NCBI GenBank assembly: GCA_937996655.1
Contig: CALKUK010000012.1
Location: 558,001-622,000, forward strand
Reading direction: 5' to 3'
Source of the DNA: an uncultured Sphingomonadaceae bacterium
GTDB taxonomy: Bacteria; Pseudomonadota; Alphaproteobacteria; Sphingomonadales; Sphingomonadaceae
DNA length: 64,000 nt
Positions 1 to 7,671 of the stretch are shown piece after piece. Made by a program: the position numbers and the translations under genes. Each line of letters starts with the position of its first letter. Position 1 is the first letter of the stretch. The notes below the pieces were generated by a model. That model saw nothing but the letters and a program-made list of their open reading frames with translations. It had not been told where the DNA came from and ran no database searches.

Positions 1-1427
1 TCTGCGCGCGGCAGCGGCGTGGAGGGCACATTGTCGAGCCCGACCATGCGGACGACTTCCTCTACCAAATCGGCGGGGCCGTCGATGTCACGGCGCCAAC
101 TGGGGACGGTGACCGTCGCACCATCCACCTTGAAGCCGAGCGACGTGAGGATGTTCGCCTGCTTGTCCGCAGCCACATCAATGCCACCCAGTTTTGCGCA
201 TAAGGCGGTGTCATAAGTGACGGTCTTCGCGGCCCGTGGCGGTTCGCCTGCGCGGATAATCTCGGAAGCCTCACCACCACAGATATCGAGGATCATCTGG
301 GTTATGATGGCAACGGCATCATCGAGGAAGGCAGGGTCCACGCCGCGTTCAAAACGGGTGCGCGCGTCGGATGTTAGGGCGAGTGTCTGACCGGTCTTCG
401 CAATCCGCTCCGGCGTGAAAAAGGCGACTTCGAGGAGAACATCGGTCGTATCATCCGCGCAGCCTGAATGCTCGCCACCCATGATGCCGGCAATGTCGTG
501 CACGCCTGCATTGTCGGCGATGACGGTCATGTCGGCGTTCAGGGTGAAGTCCTTGCCGTTGAGCGCGGTAACAGTCTCACCATCGTTCGCGCGGCGGGCG
601 ACAACAGCGCCGGTCAGCTTCGCCAGATCATAGGCATGGCTCGGGCGGCCATGGTCGAGCATGACATAATTGGTGATGTCGACGAGTGCCGAGATCGGGC
701 GTTGGCCTGCGGCCTTAAGGCGGGCCTGCATCCAGTCTGGCGAGGGGCCGTTTGCCACGCCCTTGATGACGCGACCGTAAAAGGCCGGGCAGCCATCAGG
801 GTCGTCAGTGCGGATCTCTGTCGGGCAGGGGAAGCTGCTTGAGACGGTCGGCACCGCGAGAGGCTTCAGCTTGCCGAGGCCAGCAGCGGCGAGATCGCGC
901 GCAATGCCGCGCACGCCCATGCAGTCCTGCCGGTTGGGCGTGATGGCAACATCGATGATCGGATCGTCGAGCTGGGCGTAGTCGGCAAAGGCTGTGCCGA
1001 CGGGCGCGTCAGCGGGAAGCTCAATGATGCCGTCATGGTCATCGCCGAGTTCCAGCTCACGTGTCGAACACATCATGCCGTTGGATTCCACGCCACGGAT
1101 CGCCGCCTTGCGCAGCACCATACCATTGGCCGGTACAACCGCGCCTTCAATGCCGAACACGCCGACAAGGCCCGCGCGTGCGTTGGGCGCGCCGCAGACG
1201 ACCTGCAGCGGGCCATTGCCGGCATCTACCGTAAGCACCTGAAGCTTGTCCGCCTGCGGGTGACGGTCCGCCGTTAGCACTTTGGCGACGGTGAAGCCCT
1301 TCAGACGCTCCGCTGGGTTTTCAATGCCTTCGACCTCAAGGCCGATGCGATTGAGCACATCGGCGACGTCCTGAATGGTCGCGTCGGTATCGATATGGGC
1401 TTTCAGCCAAGACAGAGAGAGCTTCAT
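1..1427 (-). CDS. pheT: Phenylalanine--tRNA ligase beta subunit (C-terminus beyond window)
   Basis: Beta subunit of the cytoplasmic alpha2-beta2 enzyme that charges tRNA-Phe. The reading frame starts MKLSLSWLKAHIDTD, runs through a tRNA-binding EMAP-type region (about residues 40-150, with VCGAPNARAG) and the B3/4 and B5 regions, and is still open at base 1, where it reads WRRDIDGPADLVEEVVRMVG. About 475 of the usual ~800 residues are present; the anticodon-binding end is off the window. Its ATG overlaps the pheS stop (ATGA), so the pair is translationally coupled, the normal pheST order. The start follows the pheS end and matches the family N-terminus. Confidence 0.96.
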   Translation of the reverse strand, partial: MKLSLSWLKAHIDTDATIQDVADVLNRIGLEVEGIENPAERLKGFTVAKVLTADRHPQADKLQVLTVDAGNGPLQVVCGAPNARAGLVGVFGIEGAVVPANGMVLRKAAIRGVESNGMMCSTRELELGDDHDGIIELPADAPVGTAFADYAQLDDPIIDVAITPNRQDCMGVRGIARDLAAAGLGKLKPLAVPTVSSSFPCPTEIRTDDPDGCPAFYGRVIKGVANGPSPDWMQARLKAAGQRPISALVDITNYVMLDHGRPSHAYDLAKLTGAVVARRANDGETVTALNGKDFTLNADMTVIADNAGVHDIAGIMGGEHSGCADDTTDVLLEVAFFTPERIAKTGQTLALTSDARTRFERGVDPAFLDDAVAIITQMILDICGGEASEIIRAGEPPRAAKTVTYDTALCAKLGGIDVAADKQANILTSLGFKVDGATVTVPSWRRDIDGPADLVEEVVRMVGLDNVPSTPLPRA

Positions 1428-2506
1428 GCGCCGACTCCTCCGCTGAGCGTGGGGACATCGAGAGCGGCAAAACCGTAATGTTTCAGCCAGCGCAGATCAC
1501 CGTCGAAGAAGGCGCGCAAATCATCCATCCCGTATTTGAGCATGGCGAGCCGGTCGACGCCGGTGCCAAAGGCAAAGCCCTGATATTCATTGGGGTCGAG
1601 CCCGCAGGCTTCGATTACACGCGGGTGGACCATGCCGGAACCCAGCACTTCCATCCAACCTTCAGAGCCGCCAATCACGCGCTTACTGTTGACGACGGTG
1701 TAGCCGACATCAACCTCCGCACTCGGCTCGGTGAAGGGGAAGTAGCTGGGGCGCAGACGCAGCACGACATCGTCGCGCTCAAAGAACGCCTTCAGGAAGG
1801 TCTCCAGTGTCCATTTCAAATGGCCGAGGTGAATCCCCTTGTCGATCACAAGGCCTTCGATCTGGTGGAACATCGGCGTGTGCGTGGCGTCGCTGTCTGA
1901 CCGGTAGACACGGCCCGGTGCAATGATGCGGATGGGCGGCTTTTGATTGAGCATCGTGCGGATCTGCACCGGCGAGGTGTGCGTGCGCAGCAGCATTTTC
2001 TTGCCATCCACCGCCTTGTCATCGGGGAAGTAGAAGGTGTCGTGCATCGCGCGCGCCGGATGCGTTTCCGGAATGTTGAGCGCGGTGAAATTGTGCCAGT
2101 CGTCCTCAATCTCCGGGCCTTCCGCGACGGCAAAGCCCATATCTGCGAAGATTTCGGCAAGCTCATCCATCACCTGGCTGACCGGGTGGACCGAACCTTG
2201 CGGCGCATCTGGCGCAGGGAGGGTCATGTCGAGCCGTTCCGTCGCTAGGCGCGCATCAAGGACTGCAGCCTCCAGTGCCGACTTCTTCGTCGCAATCGCA
2301 CCCGTCACCGCTTCGCGCAGACCGTTGATGGCTGGGCCCTGCACCTGCCGTTCTTCCGGAGACATCTGCCCTAGGGTTTTGAGCAAGGCAGAGATGCTGC
2401 CTTGTTTGCCCAGCAGGTCGATGCGAACAGCCTCCACGGCGTCGAGCGTGGCTGCCGCGTCAATGGCTGTGATGGCTTGCGATTGGAGTGTTGCGATGTC
2501 GGTCAT
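1424..2506 (-). CDS. pheS: Phenylalanine--tRNA ligase alpha subunit
   Basis: Catalytic subunit of phenylalanyl-tRNA synthetase, a class II enzyme. 360 aa, the normal length. It has the N-terminal coiled-coil tRNA-binding arm (residues 1-90) and the class II core with the motif 2 region (VYRSDSDATHTPMFHQIEG) and motif 3 near the C-terminus (GFAFGTGVDRLAMLKYGM). The start is placed at the ATG giving MTDIATLQSQ: an AGGCGA ribosome site sits just upstream, and the 12 upstream in-frame residues do not look like the family. The stop overlaps the pheT start by 4 nt. rplT and rpmI lie upstream on the same strand, a common arrangement. Confidence 0.97.
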   Translation of the reverse strand: MTDIATLQSQAITAIDAAATLDAVEAVRIDLLGKQGSISALLKTLGQMSPEERQVQGPAINGLREAVTGAIATKKSALEAAVLDARLATERLDMTLPAPDAPQGSVHPVSQVMDELAEIFADMGFAVAEGPEIEDDWHNFTALNIPETHPARAMHDTFYFPDDKAVDGKKMLLRTHTSPVQIRTMLNQKPPIRIIAPGRVYRSDSDATHTPMFHQIEGLVIDKGIHLGHLKWTLETFLKAFFERDDVVLRLRPSYFPFTEPSAEVDVGYTVVNSKRVIGGSEGWMEVLGSGMVHPRVIEACGLDPNEYQGFAFGTGVDRLAMLKYGMDDLRAFFDGDLRWLKHYGFAALDVPTLSGGVGA

Positions 2507-2582
2507 GGGTTCGCCTGATAAGCAAATGGGCGCGAACGGCAATGCCGCTCACGCCCATTTGCGCATAATCGAAATTCGGCTG

Positions 2583-2948
2583 TTAAGCTGCCTGAGGCAT
2601 TGCCGCCTTCGCCTGCGCGATGATGGTGCTAAACGAAGCCCCTTCATTCATCGCGAGATCGGCCAGAACCTTGCGGTCCAGTTCGACACCGGCGAGCTTC
2701 AGGCCATGCATGAACTGACCATAGGTCAGGCCTTCTGCACGGACAGCGGCGTTAATACGCTGGATCCAAAGCGCGCGGAATGTGCGCTTCTTCGCCTTGC
2801 GGTCGCGATAAGCGTACTGGCCGGCCTTTTCGACAGCCTGACGTGCGATGCGAATCGTGTTCTTGCGACGACCAAAATAGCCCTTCGCGTCCTTCAGGAT
2901 CCGCTTGTGCTTGGCGTGCGTGGTCGTACCGCGCTTGATGCGTGACAT
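2583..2948 (-). CDS. rplT: 50S ribosomal protein L20
   Basis: Large-subunit ribosomal protein that binds 23S rRNA early in assembly. 121 aa, full length, beginning MSRIKRGTTTHAKHKRILK with the basic N-terminal extension and the conserved core FRALWIQRINAAVR and YGQFMHGLKLAGVELDRKVLADLA. It lies 13 nt after rpmI on the same strand and 76 nt before pheS, so rpmI-rplT-pheST is probably one transcription unit. infC, which often precedes rpmI, is not present; the DNA upstream instead holds a tRNA on the opposite strand. Confidence 0.98.
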   Translation of the reverse strand: MSRIKRGTTTHAKHKRILKDAKGYFGRRKNTIRIARQAVEKAGQYAYRDRKAKKRTFRALWIQRINAAVRAEGLTYGQFMHGLKLAGVELDRKVLADLAMNEGASFSTIIAQAKAAMPQAA

Positions 2949-2961
2949 AGTCTAGCGCTCC

Positions 2962-3165
2962 TTACTTCAGGCCGTAGGGGGCCCAGGCCTTGACCGTCGC
3001 CGTATCGGCGCTGGACAGGACTGACGTGCCACGATTTTGGCGGATATACTTGCCGTTGTGGCTGATAAGGCGGTGTCGCTTACCGGCGACGCCGTGCTTC
3101 AACTTTCCAGTTGCGGTGAGAGTGAAGCGCTTCTTGACGCCACTCTTGGTCTTCAGTTTGGGCAT
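2962..3165 (-). CDS. rpmI: 50S ribosomal protein L35
   Basis: Small basic ribosomal protein of the large subunit. 67 aa, typical length, with the family pattern MPKLKTKSGVKKRF, HRLISHNGKYIRQNRG and a C-terminal VKAWAPYGLK. First gene of the rpmI-rplT-pheST block. The 230 bp upstream hold no infC; they contain an 8-bp inverted repeat (reported separately) and the divergent tRNA-Gly gene. Confidence 0.97.
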   Translation of the reverse strand: MPKLKTKSGVKKRFTLTATGKLKHGVAGKRHRLISHNGKYIRQNRGTSVLSSADTATVKAWAPYGLK

Positions 3166-3395
3166 TTTCGTCCTTTCAAATTCGACGATTTCGCATCAGC
3201 CATGGCAGCCCTTTCAGCCAGGCCGATCGCATTACAATCGTGCGGAAGACGGGGCCTTTATGCAGGGGACGCAAAAAAGGCAAGCCCCGCCGCGGTTCTG
3301 TAAGGTCATTCATGCATCAATTGATTGACCTTATGGCCCTGCTTATGCCATTCGCGCCGTTCTTCGGACGCGACGTGTGTCAGATCGCACGCCTT

Positions 3396-3469
3396 GCGGG
3401 TGTAGCTCAATGGTAGAGCAGAAGCTTCCCAAGCTTAAGACGAGGGTTCGATTCCCTTCACCCGCTCCA
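3396..3469 (+). tRNA. tRNA-Gly (anticodon CCC)
   Basis: 74 nt including an encoded CCA. The 7-bp acceptor stem (GCGGGTG with CACCCGC) pairs perfectly, the D arm is GCTC/GAGC, the anticodon loop is TTCCCAA giving anticodon CCC, and the T arm is GAGGG TTCGATT CCCTT with one G-T pair. The first anticodon-stem pair (27-43) is G-A, a mismatch; the other four pairs are sound. It decodes GGG glycine codons. It stands alone between rpmI and the GGDEF gene, so it is not in an rRNA operon. No integrase lies next to it. Confidence 0.97.
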
Positions 3470-3495
3470 CATCCGCGATATGATGCGGCCACCTG

Positions 3496-4755
3496 CTAAA
3501 CCTGAGCGATTTCCACCTTCTCGTTGGGCGCGACTGTCAGGCATCCCTCTTCATGGAAGACGCAACACCGGTTTCGGCCGGCGATTTTGGCGCTGTACAT
3601 GGCCTGGTCGGCCATGCTGATCGCCTGATGCAAGGCCAATTCCTCCGTCCATGCGACCATCCCGAATGACCCGCTGACTGTCATGTCGACCGGCCAATAG
3701 GAGGGGCGCTCTTGATGGATGCGCATCCGGATCAGCTCTGCTGTCTCGGCTGCATGTTCCGGCGCGCAATTGGATAGGAGCAAGATGAATTCCTCTCCAC
3801 CCCAGCGGGCGGCTGCACCGTCGCCGCGACCAATAAGGGATCGTGGTCCTGTGATTTCCTGGATGATGCCGGCCGTCGATTTCAGGACATCATCCCCCAT
3901 AGGGTGCCCATAAGTGTCATTGATCGATTTGAAGTGGTCGAGATCCACAAGGATCAGCGCCAATTGAGCCTCTTTGCCGCCCAGCAGTTTCATTTCCTCC
4001 GCCGCCGCTTCGAACGCACGGCGGTTTAAAAGGCCGGTTAGGCTATCGCGGTTTGCGACATACTCTGCCTTCTTCAGAGCAATGCCGAGCTGATCGGCGA
4101 GCAGCTTGTTTTCCAGCTGTGTCCGAACAATCAGGCGGGATTGCGTCCGGACGACCTGAGTCAGGGTCAGCGCAACCGGGACCAAAGTCAGCGTCGCAAT
4201 GGCTGGGATGAATCCGATGACATCGCTGTACCAAAGCGAGACCGGCACAAGGACCAGCTCAAATCCTGCCAAAAACGGCAGCGCGAAACGCCGTTGATCC
4301 GCACATACAACGCAGGTGATCATCGCCGATGCGATGATCAGGACGCAAACGAACATTGATTCGATGCTTGACCCTAGAGTGGGGGCGACAGGGGCCATCA
4401 TGGCGCCCCAAACGCCACCGGAGAGCAGGGAAAGGGCCTGATAGATCCGGATCGACTTTGAGGCATCCCCGGTGTCGAGATCGCGTTCAATCTTCCCCGC
4501 CGTCAGCCACATGCCCCCCAATATGGCGGCGGCGAGCAACACGGTCAGGGCCAGCGGCTGCCAATTATCGAGGCTAAGACCACACAGGCCGATGAGGAAG
4601 AAGGGAACGGCATTCGACAACGAGGCTGTTTTGATGGCCTTCAGAAAGTTCTGAAGCGTGACCCTGTCAATATCGGCGTCACTGACGGTCAAAGGAACAG
4701 GCGTTGCGGTCGCAATGGCCGCCTCGAGAGACTTTGCTGTGCCAAACATTTCCAT
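3496..4755 (-). CDS. Membrane-bound GGDEF diguanylate cyclase
   Basis: Predicted to make cyclic di-GMP from two GTP. 419 aa. Residues about 45-215 form some six hydrophobic membrane segments with no recognised sensor name, followed by a short linker and a GGDEF domain (about 235-400). The catalytic loop is RWGGEEF, an active-type signature, with the usual RDSLTGLLNRRAF entry motif and the metal-binding LVDLDHFKSINDTYGH. The residues before GGEEF read RGDG rather than RxxD, so the product-inhibition I-site is probably absent. No EAL domain. Two PilZ proteins further along the window could be c-di-GMP receptors, which is inference only. Confidence 0.93.
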   Translation of the reverse strand: MEMFGTAKSLEAAIATATPVPLTVSDADIDRVTLQNFLKAIKTASLSNAVPFFLIGLCGLSLDNWQPLALTVLLAAAILGGMWLTAGKIERDLDTGDASKSIRIYQALSLLSGGVWGAMMAPVAPTLGSSIESMFVCVLIIASAMITCVVCADQRRFALPFLAGFELVLVPVSLWYSDVIGFIPAIATLTLVPVALTLTQVVRTQSRLIVRTQLENKLLADQLGIALKKAEYVANRDSLTGLLNRRAFEAAAEEMKLLGGKEAQLALILVDLDHFKSINDTYGHPMGDDVLKSTAGIIQEITGPRSLIGRGDGAAARWGGEEFILLLSNCAPEHAAETAELIRMRIHQERPSYWPVDMTVSGSFGMVAWTEELALHQAISMADQAMYSAKIAGRNRCCVFHEEGCLTVAPNEKVEIAQV

Positions 4756-4968
4756 CGATGACGTCCGTGTATCCGAAACTTGAGGAACGGGTTTTGACTG
4801 AAAAAGGTTAAGTTCCGGTGCTTAGCGTGATTGAGCGCAGGGCGGCGGGCTTAGGCATCCGCATCAAATCCCACCGATTGGTCACATCTCCTGTTTCGGA
4901 ACGCTGCCATTTTCATATAGCAGGGTGATATCTGCATTTTGCACGCCTGCGGATCAGCTTGAGGAACT

Positions 4969-6216
4969 GTGTTGACTATGGAGACGTCTGCCATCCCCCA
5001 AACGGACGAAGGAACGCCGTCGCCGATCAAGTTCGTGCTGGCGACGATCCTCATCAATGCCATCGGCTTTGGCATCATAACGCCTGTTCTGCCGGAACTG
5101 GTTATGGAATTGGGGCAAGCGAACCTGTCCGAAGCGACGGCGATCGGAGGGACGTTGTCGCTGCTTTACGCCGCGACGCAATTTATATGCGGACCCTTGG
5201 CGGGCAATCTTTCCGACCGCTTTGGTCGGCGGCCGGTCCTGTTGGGATCTCTTTTCGGGTTTTCGGCGGATTTTCTGATCCTTGCTTTCGCGCCGTCCCT
5301 CACTTGGCTCTATGTCGGACGCCTCTTGTCCGGCGTCTTTGGTGCTTCCAATGCACCAGCCCAGTCGGCAATTGCTGACTTGACCGCCCCGGAGGATCGT
5401 CCGCGGCTCTTTGGGCTGATCGGTGCTGCGTTTGGCATTGGATTTGTGATCGGGCCGGTCATTGGGGGCGTGCTTGGGGAATTTGGCCATCGGGTCCCGT
5501 TCTTCGCTGCGGCAGCTTTGGCGGCGGCAAATTGCCTTTATGGCTTTCTGGTTTTCTCAGAGACGATGTCACCGGCAAACCGTCGCCCATTCCGATGGCG
5601 AAGGGCCAACCCGGTCGGCGCGCTCCTCAACATCCGGAAGATTTCCGGCATCCTCCCGCTCGCTATGGTCTATTTCCTGTGGCAGGTTGCCAGCCTTATC
5701 TACCCGATGACCTGGAACTTCTTTTCCTATGGGCGCTATGGCTGGTCGTCCGCGATGGTTGGGGCGTCTCTGTCCGCCGTCGGCCTGTCGATGGCGCTTG
5801 TGCAGACTTTCCTGACGGGCCGCGCGGTCAGGCGCTACGGGGAGCGGAAGACGGCGCAGATCGGTATCGGCTTTGGCGCAATGGCGATGACAGCTTATGT
5901 CTTCATCCCCTATGGATGGCTTGGTTTTGCGGCGATCCCGCTTCTGGCGATGCAGAGCCTCGCCCAGCCGGCGTTGACGGCGATGCTGTCGCGCGGTGCA
6001 ACAGCGGGTACACAAGGGGAAGTGCAGGGCTTTGCCTCAAGCGTGATGTCCCTGGGCGCGATCGTCGCGCCGCTCTTGTTCAATCCGTTGCTGGCGTGGT
6101 TCACGGGCCCGAAGGCGCCGTTTCTGTTTTGGGGTGCAGCCTTTGCGGTTGCCGCGACGTTCGCAGTCGCCGCGCTGCTCGTCCTCAGTATCGCAAGCCC
6201 GGAAGAGCGGCGTTAA
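4969..6216 (+). CDS. TCR/Tet-family MFS drug transporter
   Basis: 12-helix major facilitator pump of the inner membrane, closest in pattern to the tetracycline/proton antiporters (DHA1). 415 aa. Motif A in the first cytoplasmic loop is clear (GNLSDRFGRRPVLLG), and motif C-like glycines follow in helix 5 (GAAFGIGFVIGPVIGG). The substrate cannot be told from sequence, and chromosomal members often are not resistance genes. The start is uncertain: GTG 4969, TTG 4972 and ATG 4978 are in frame, and the GAGGA at 4961-4965 is best spaced for the TTG. The stop overlaps the converging CinA-like gene by 4 nt. Confidence 0.88.
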   Translation: MLTMETSAIPQTDEGTPSPIKFVLATILINAIGFGIITPVLPELVMELGQANLSEATAIGGTLSLLYAATQFICGPLAGNLSDRFGRRPVLLGSLFGFSADFLILAFAPSLTWLYVGRLLSGVFGASNAPAQSAIADLTAPEDRPRLFGLIGAAFGIGFVIGPVIGGVLGEFGHRVPFFAAAALAAANCLYGFLVFSETMSPANRRPFRWRRANPVGALLNIRKISGILPLAMVYFLWQVASLIYPMTWNFFSYGRYGWSSAMVGASLSAVGLSMALVQTFLTGRAVRRYGERKTAQIGIGFGAMAMTAYVFIPYGWLGFAAIPLLAMQSLAQPALTAMLSRGATAGTQGEVQGFASSVMSLGAIVAPLLFNPLLAWFTGPKAPFLFWGAAFAVAATFAVAALLVLSIASPEERR

Positions 6217-6977
6217 ATCCCGCCCAGAACGCCTTCACGGCCAAAGGTAGCCAGTTCGGAAATAAGGGCCGCGGCGCAAGTCTTCAGTATTTCATCATCT
6301 ACGGATCGAATGACAAAGTTCGTGCCGACCTTACCTTCGCGGAAAAAGGGATAGCTGCCGATCTGTGTTCCGTTATGGGTCCGCTCAACGGTGGCCAGCA
6401 TGTCTGCGATTTCGCTTTCAGCCACCCAGCAGCCCACCGTTTCGGAAAGAAGTGGTCTGCCGCCCTGCAATGTGCCCGTCAGCGCATCGAGCATGCCTGC
6501 CGTAATATGGGGCACGCCGGCCATGATGAAGATGTTGCCATGGCGGATGCCGGGCGCACCCGACATGCGATTGGGGATGAGCTCCGCCCCTTCCGGCACA
6601 CGCGCCATACGTAGGCGGGCTTCTGTGATACCGCCGCGGCTCTCGTAATAGGAGCGCAGCATGGCGCTGGCTTCCGGATGGTGTACAACGCCGACACCCA
6701 AGGCTTTGGCAATTGCATCGACCGTGATGTCATCATGCGTCGGTCCAATTCCGCCCGTTGTGAACAAATAGTCATAACGGGACCGGAGCGCGTTGACCGC
6801 GTCCACAATCTCATCTTCAATATCAGGAATGACGCGGACTTCGCGCAGGCGGATACCCTGCAGGTTCAGCCAGAGCGCAATTTGGGAAATATTCTTGTCC
6901 TGTGTCCGCCCGGAGAGGATTTCGTCCCCTATGATGGCGATGCCCGCGGTCCAGATCCGATTGTCATCCATGGGCAT
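6213..6977 (-). CDS. CinA-like molybdopterin-binding domain protein
   Basis: 254 aa, a stand-alone MoaB/Mog-type fold. The signature TTGGIGPTHDD and the preceding GIAIIGDEILSGRTQDKN are those of the N-terminal domain of competence/damage-inducible protein CinA. The C-terminal nicotinamide-nucleotide amidase domain of full-length CinA (about 410 aa) is absent. Short forms are widespread in alphaproteobacteria and their substrate is not settled; nucleotide or cofactor clean-up is a guess. It converges on the MFS gene with a 4-nt overlap. ATG 6971 is an alternative start. Confidence 0.88.
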   Translation of the reverse strand: MPMDDNRIWTAGIAIIGDEILSGRTQDKNISQIALWLNLQGIRLREVRVIPDIEDEIVDAVNALRSRYDYLFTTGGIGPTHDDITVDAIAKALGVGVVHHPEASAMLRSYYESRGGITEARLRMARVPEGAELIPNRMSGAPGIRHGNIFIMAGVPHITAGMLDALTGTLQGGRPLLSETVGCWVAESEIADMLATVERTHNGTQIGSYPFFREGKVGTNFVIRSVDDEILKTCAAALISELATFGREGVLGGI

Positions 6978-7040
6978 CGCTATAGCGCGCCCGCTCCGCC
7001 TGACCAGCCCCCGAAGGTGCAGTTTTCCAGCCGCCCTTTC

Positions 7041-7055
7041 GTAACCCGCTGCTAA
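7041..7055. promoter_or_regulatory. Weak CtrA-like site upstream of Flp pilin
   Basis: GTAA, seven bases, then CTAA. The known CtrA consensus of alphaproteobacteria is TTAA-N7-TTAA, so each half matches three of four bases at the right spacing. It lies about 117 bp before the pilin start. Pilin genes of this type are CtrA targets in Caulobacter, which is the only reason to mention it; a chance match is quite possible. Confidence 0.25.
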
Positions 7056-7171
7056 CCTTCTTTATTGAGGCGGCGTGTCAACGGATTGGTAACGTCTTTG
7101 CGAGATAAGGGTTCCCGACAAGAAGATCGATTTAGATCCATGTCGTAGTGGAACAAAGTTGGAGACCAGAG

Positions 7172-7339
7172 ATGATCAAGTTTGCACGTAAGCTCGCCCG
7201 CAACACCAAGGGCGCAACCGCCATCGAATACGGCCTGATTGCCGCTCTCATCGCCGTTGCTGCGATGACTGCAATGTCGAACCTCGGTACGACGCTGAAC
7301 ACGACCTTCACCAAGGTCAACACCGAAATGGCTGGCTAA
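7172..7339 (+). CDS. Flp family type IVb pilin
   Basis: 55-aa prepilin of the Flp/Tad type. A short basic leader (MIKFARKLARNTKG) is followed by the prepilin peptidase site G/ATAIEYGLIAALIAVAA: cleavage after Gly with Glu at +5 and Tyr at +6, then one hydrophobic helix. The ATG at 7172 is chosen because GGAG lies 7 nt upstream; an in-frame GTG at 7148 lacks support. No other tad/cpa genes are nearby, so it is an orphan subunit relying on assembly genes elsewhere. A strong terminator follows, consistent with a short, abundant transcript. Confidence 0.93.
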   Translation: MIKFARKLARNTKGATAIEYGLIAALIAVAAMTAMSNLGTTLNTTFTKVNTEMAG

Positions 7340-7371
7340 TTTAGCCTAGTCTAGACGAAAGTCTAAAAGCG

Positions 7372-7406
7372 ACGGGCGGCTGGGAAACCAGCCGCCCGTT
7401 TCTTTT
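7372..7406 (+). terminator. Rho-independent terminator after Flp pilin
   Basis: A perfect 12-bp stem (ACGGGCGGCTGG at 7372-7383 with its complement at 7388-7399), a GAAA tetraloop and a T-rich tail TTTCTTTT. It lies 33 nt after the pilin stop. Confidence 0.93.
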
Positions 7407-7428
7407 GCGGCGGACAGGCAGACAGGAA

Positions 7429-7460
7429 AATGCCCGCCAGACAAACGTCCGACGGGCATT
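7429..7460 (-). terminator. Possible terminator downstream of the aceA-side small gene
   Basis: Inverted repeat AATGCCCG (7429-7436) with CGGGCATT (7453-7460). Read on the minus strand it is followed by TTTTCC, so it could end the aceA / small-gene transcript. The 16-nt loop makes it weak. Confidence 0.4.
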
Positions 7461-7488
7461 CCTTTTCCTCCCCAGGAAAATCGAGTGT

Positions 7489-7647
7489 TCAGCGCCCCAT
7501 CGCGCTACCAAGGCGGTGGTACAGCCTTGAGAATTTGATCGACTCCGGCTTGTCCTTCACCACTTCGAGGTAGTGGACGACCGCTTCACGGAGCAGTTCG
7601 AAATCCTCGGTGGAAAGGACGGCGCGGGAACGTGCTGGTTCTGACAT
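7489..7647 (-). CDS. Small conserved-looking protein next to aceA (52 aa)
   Basis: Begins MSEPARSRAVLSTEDFELLR and ends HRLGSAMGR. The ATG is preceded by a good ribosome site (AGGAGA, 7 nt). It lies 24 nt after the aceA stop on the same strand, so it is very probably co-transcribed with isocitrate lyase. The protein is soluble, charged and mostly helical, with no recognised domain. A role with the glyoxylate shunt is inferred from position only. Confidence 0.72.
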   Translation of the reverse strand: MSEPARSRAVLSTEDFELLREAVVHYLEVVKDKPESIKFSRLYHRLGSAMGR

Positions 7648-7671
7648 GATGTCTCTCCTTTCTCTGTCTGC

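Noticed and set aside
3396..3469. tRNA-Gly considered as attachment site of an integrated element
   Set aside because: No integrase or repeat of the tRNA 3' end nearby; the only recombinase is almost 29 kb away.
5532..6614. 360-aa plus-strand frame over the MFS pump and CinA-like gene
   Set aside because: Overlaps two real genes in other frames and has no domain signature.
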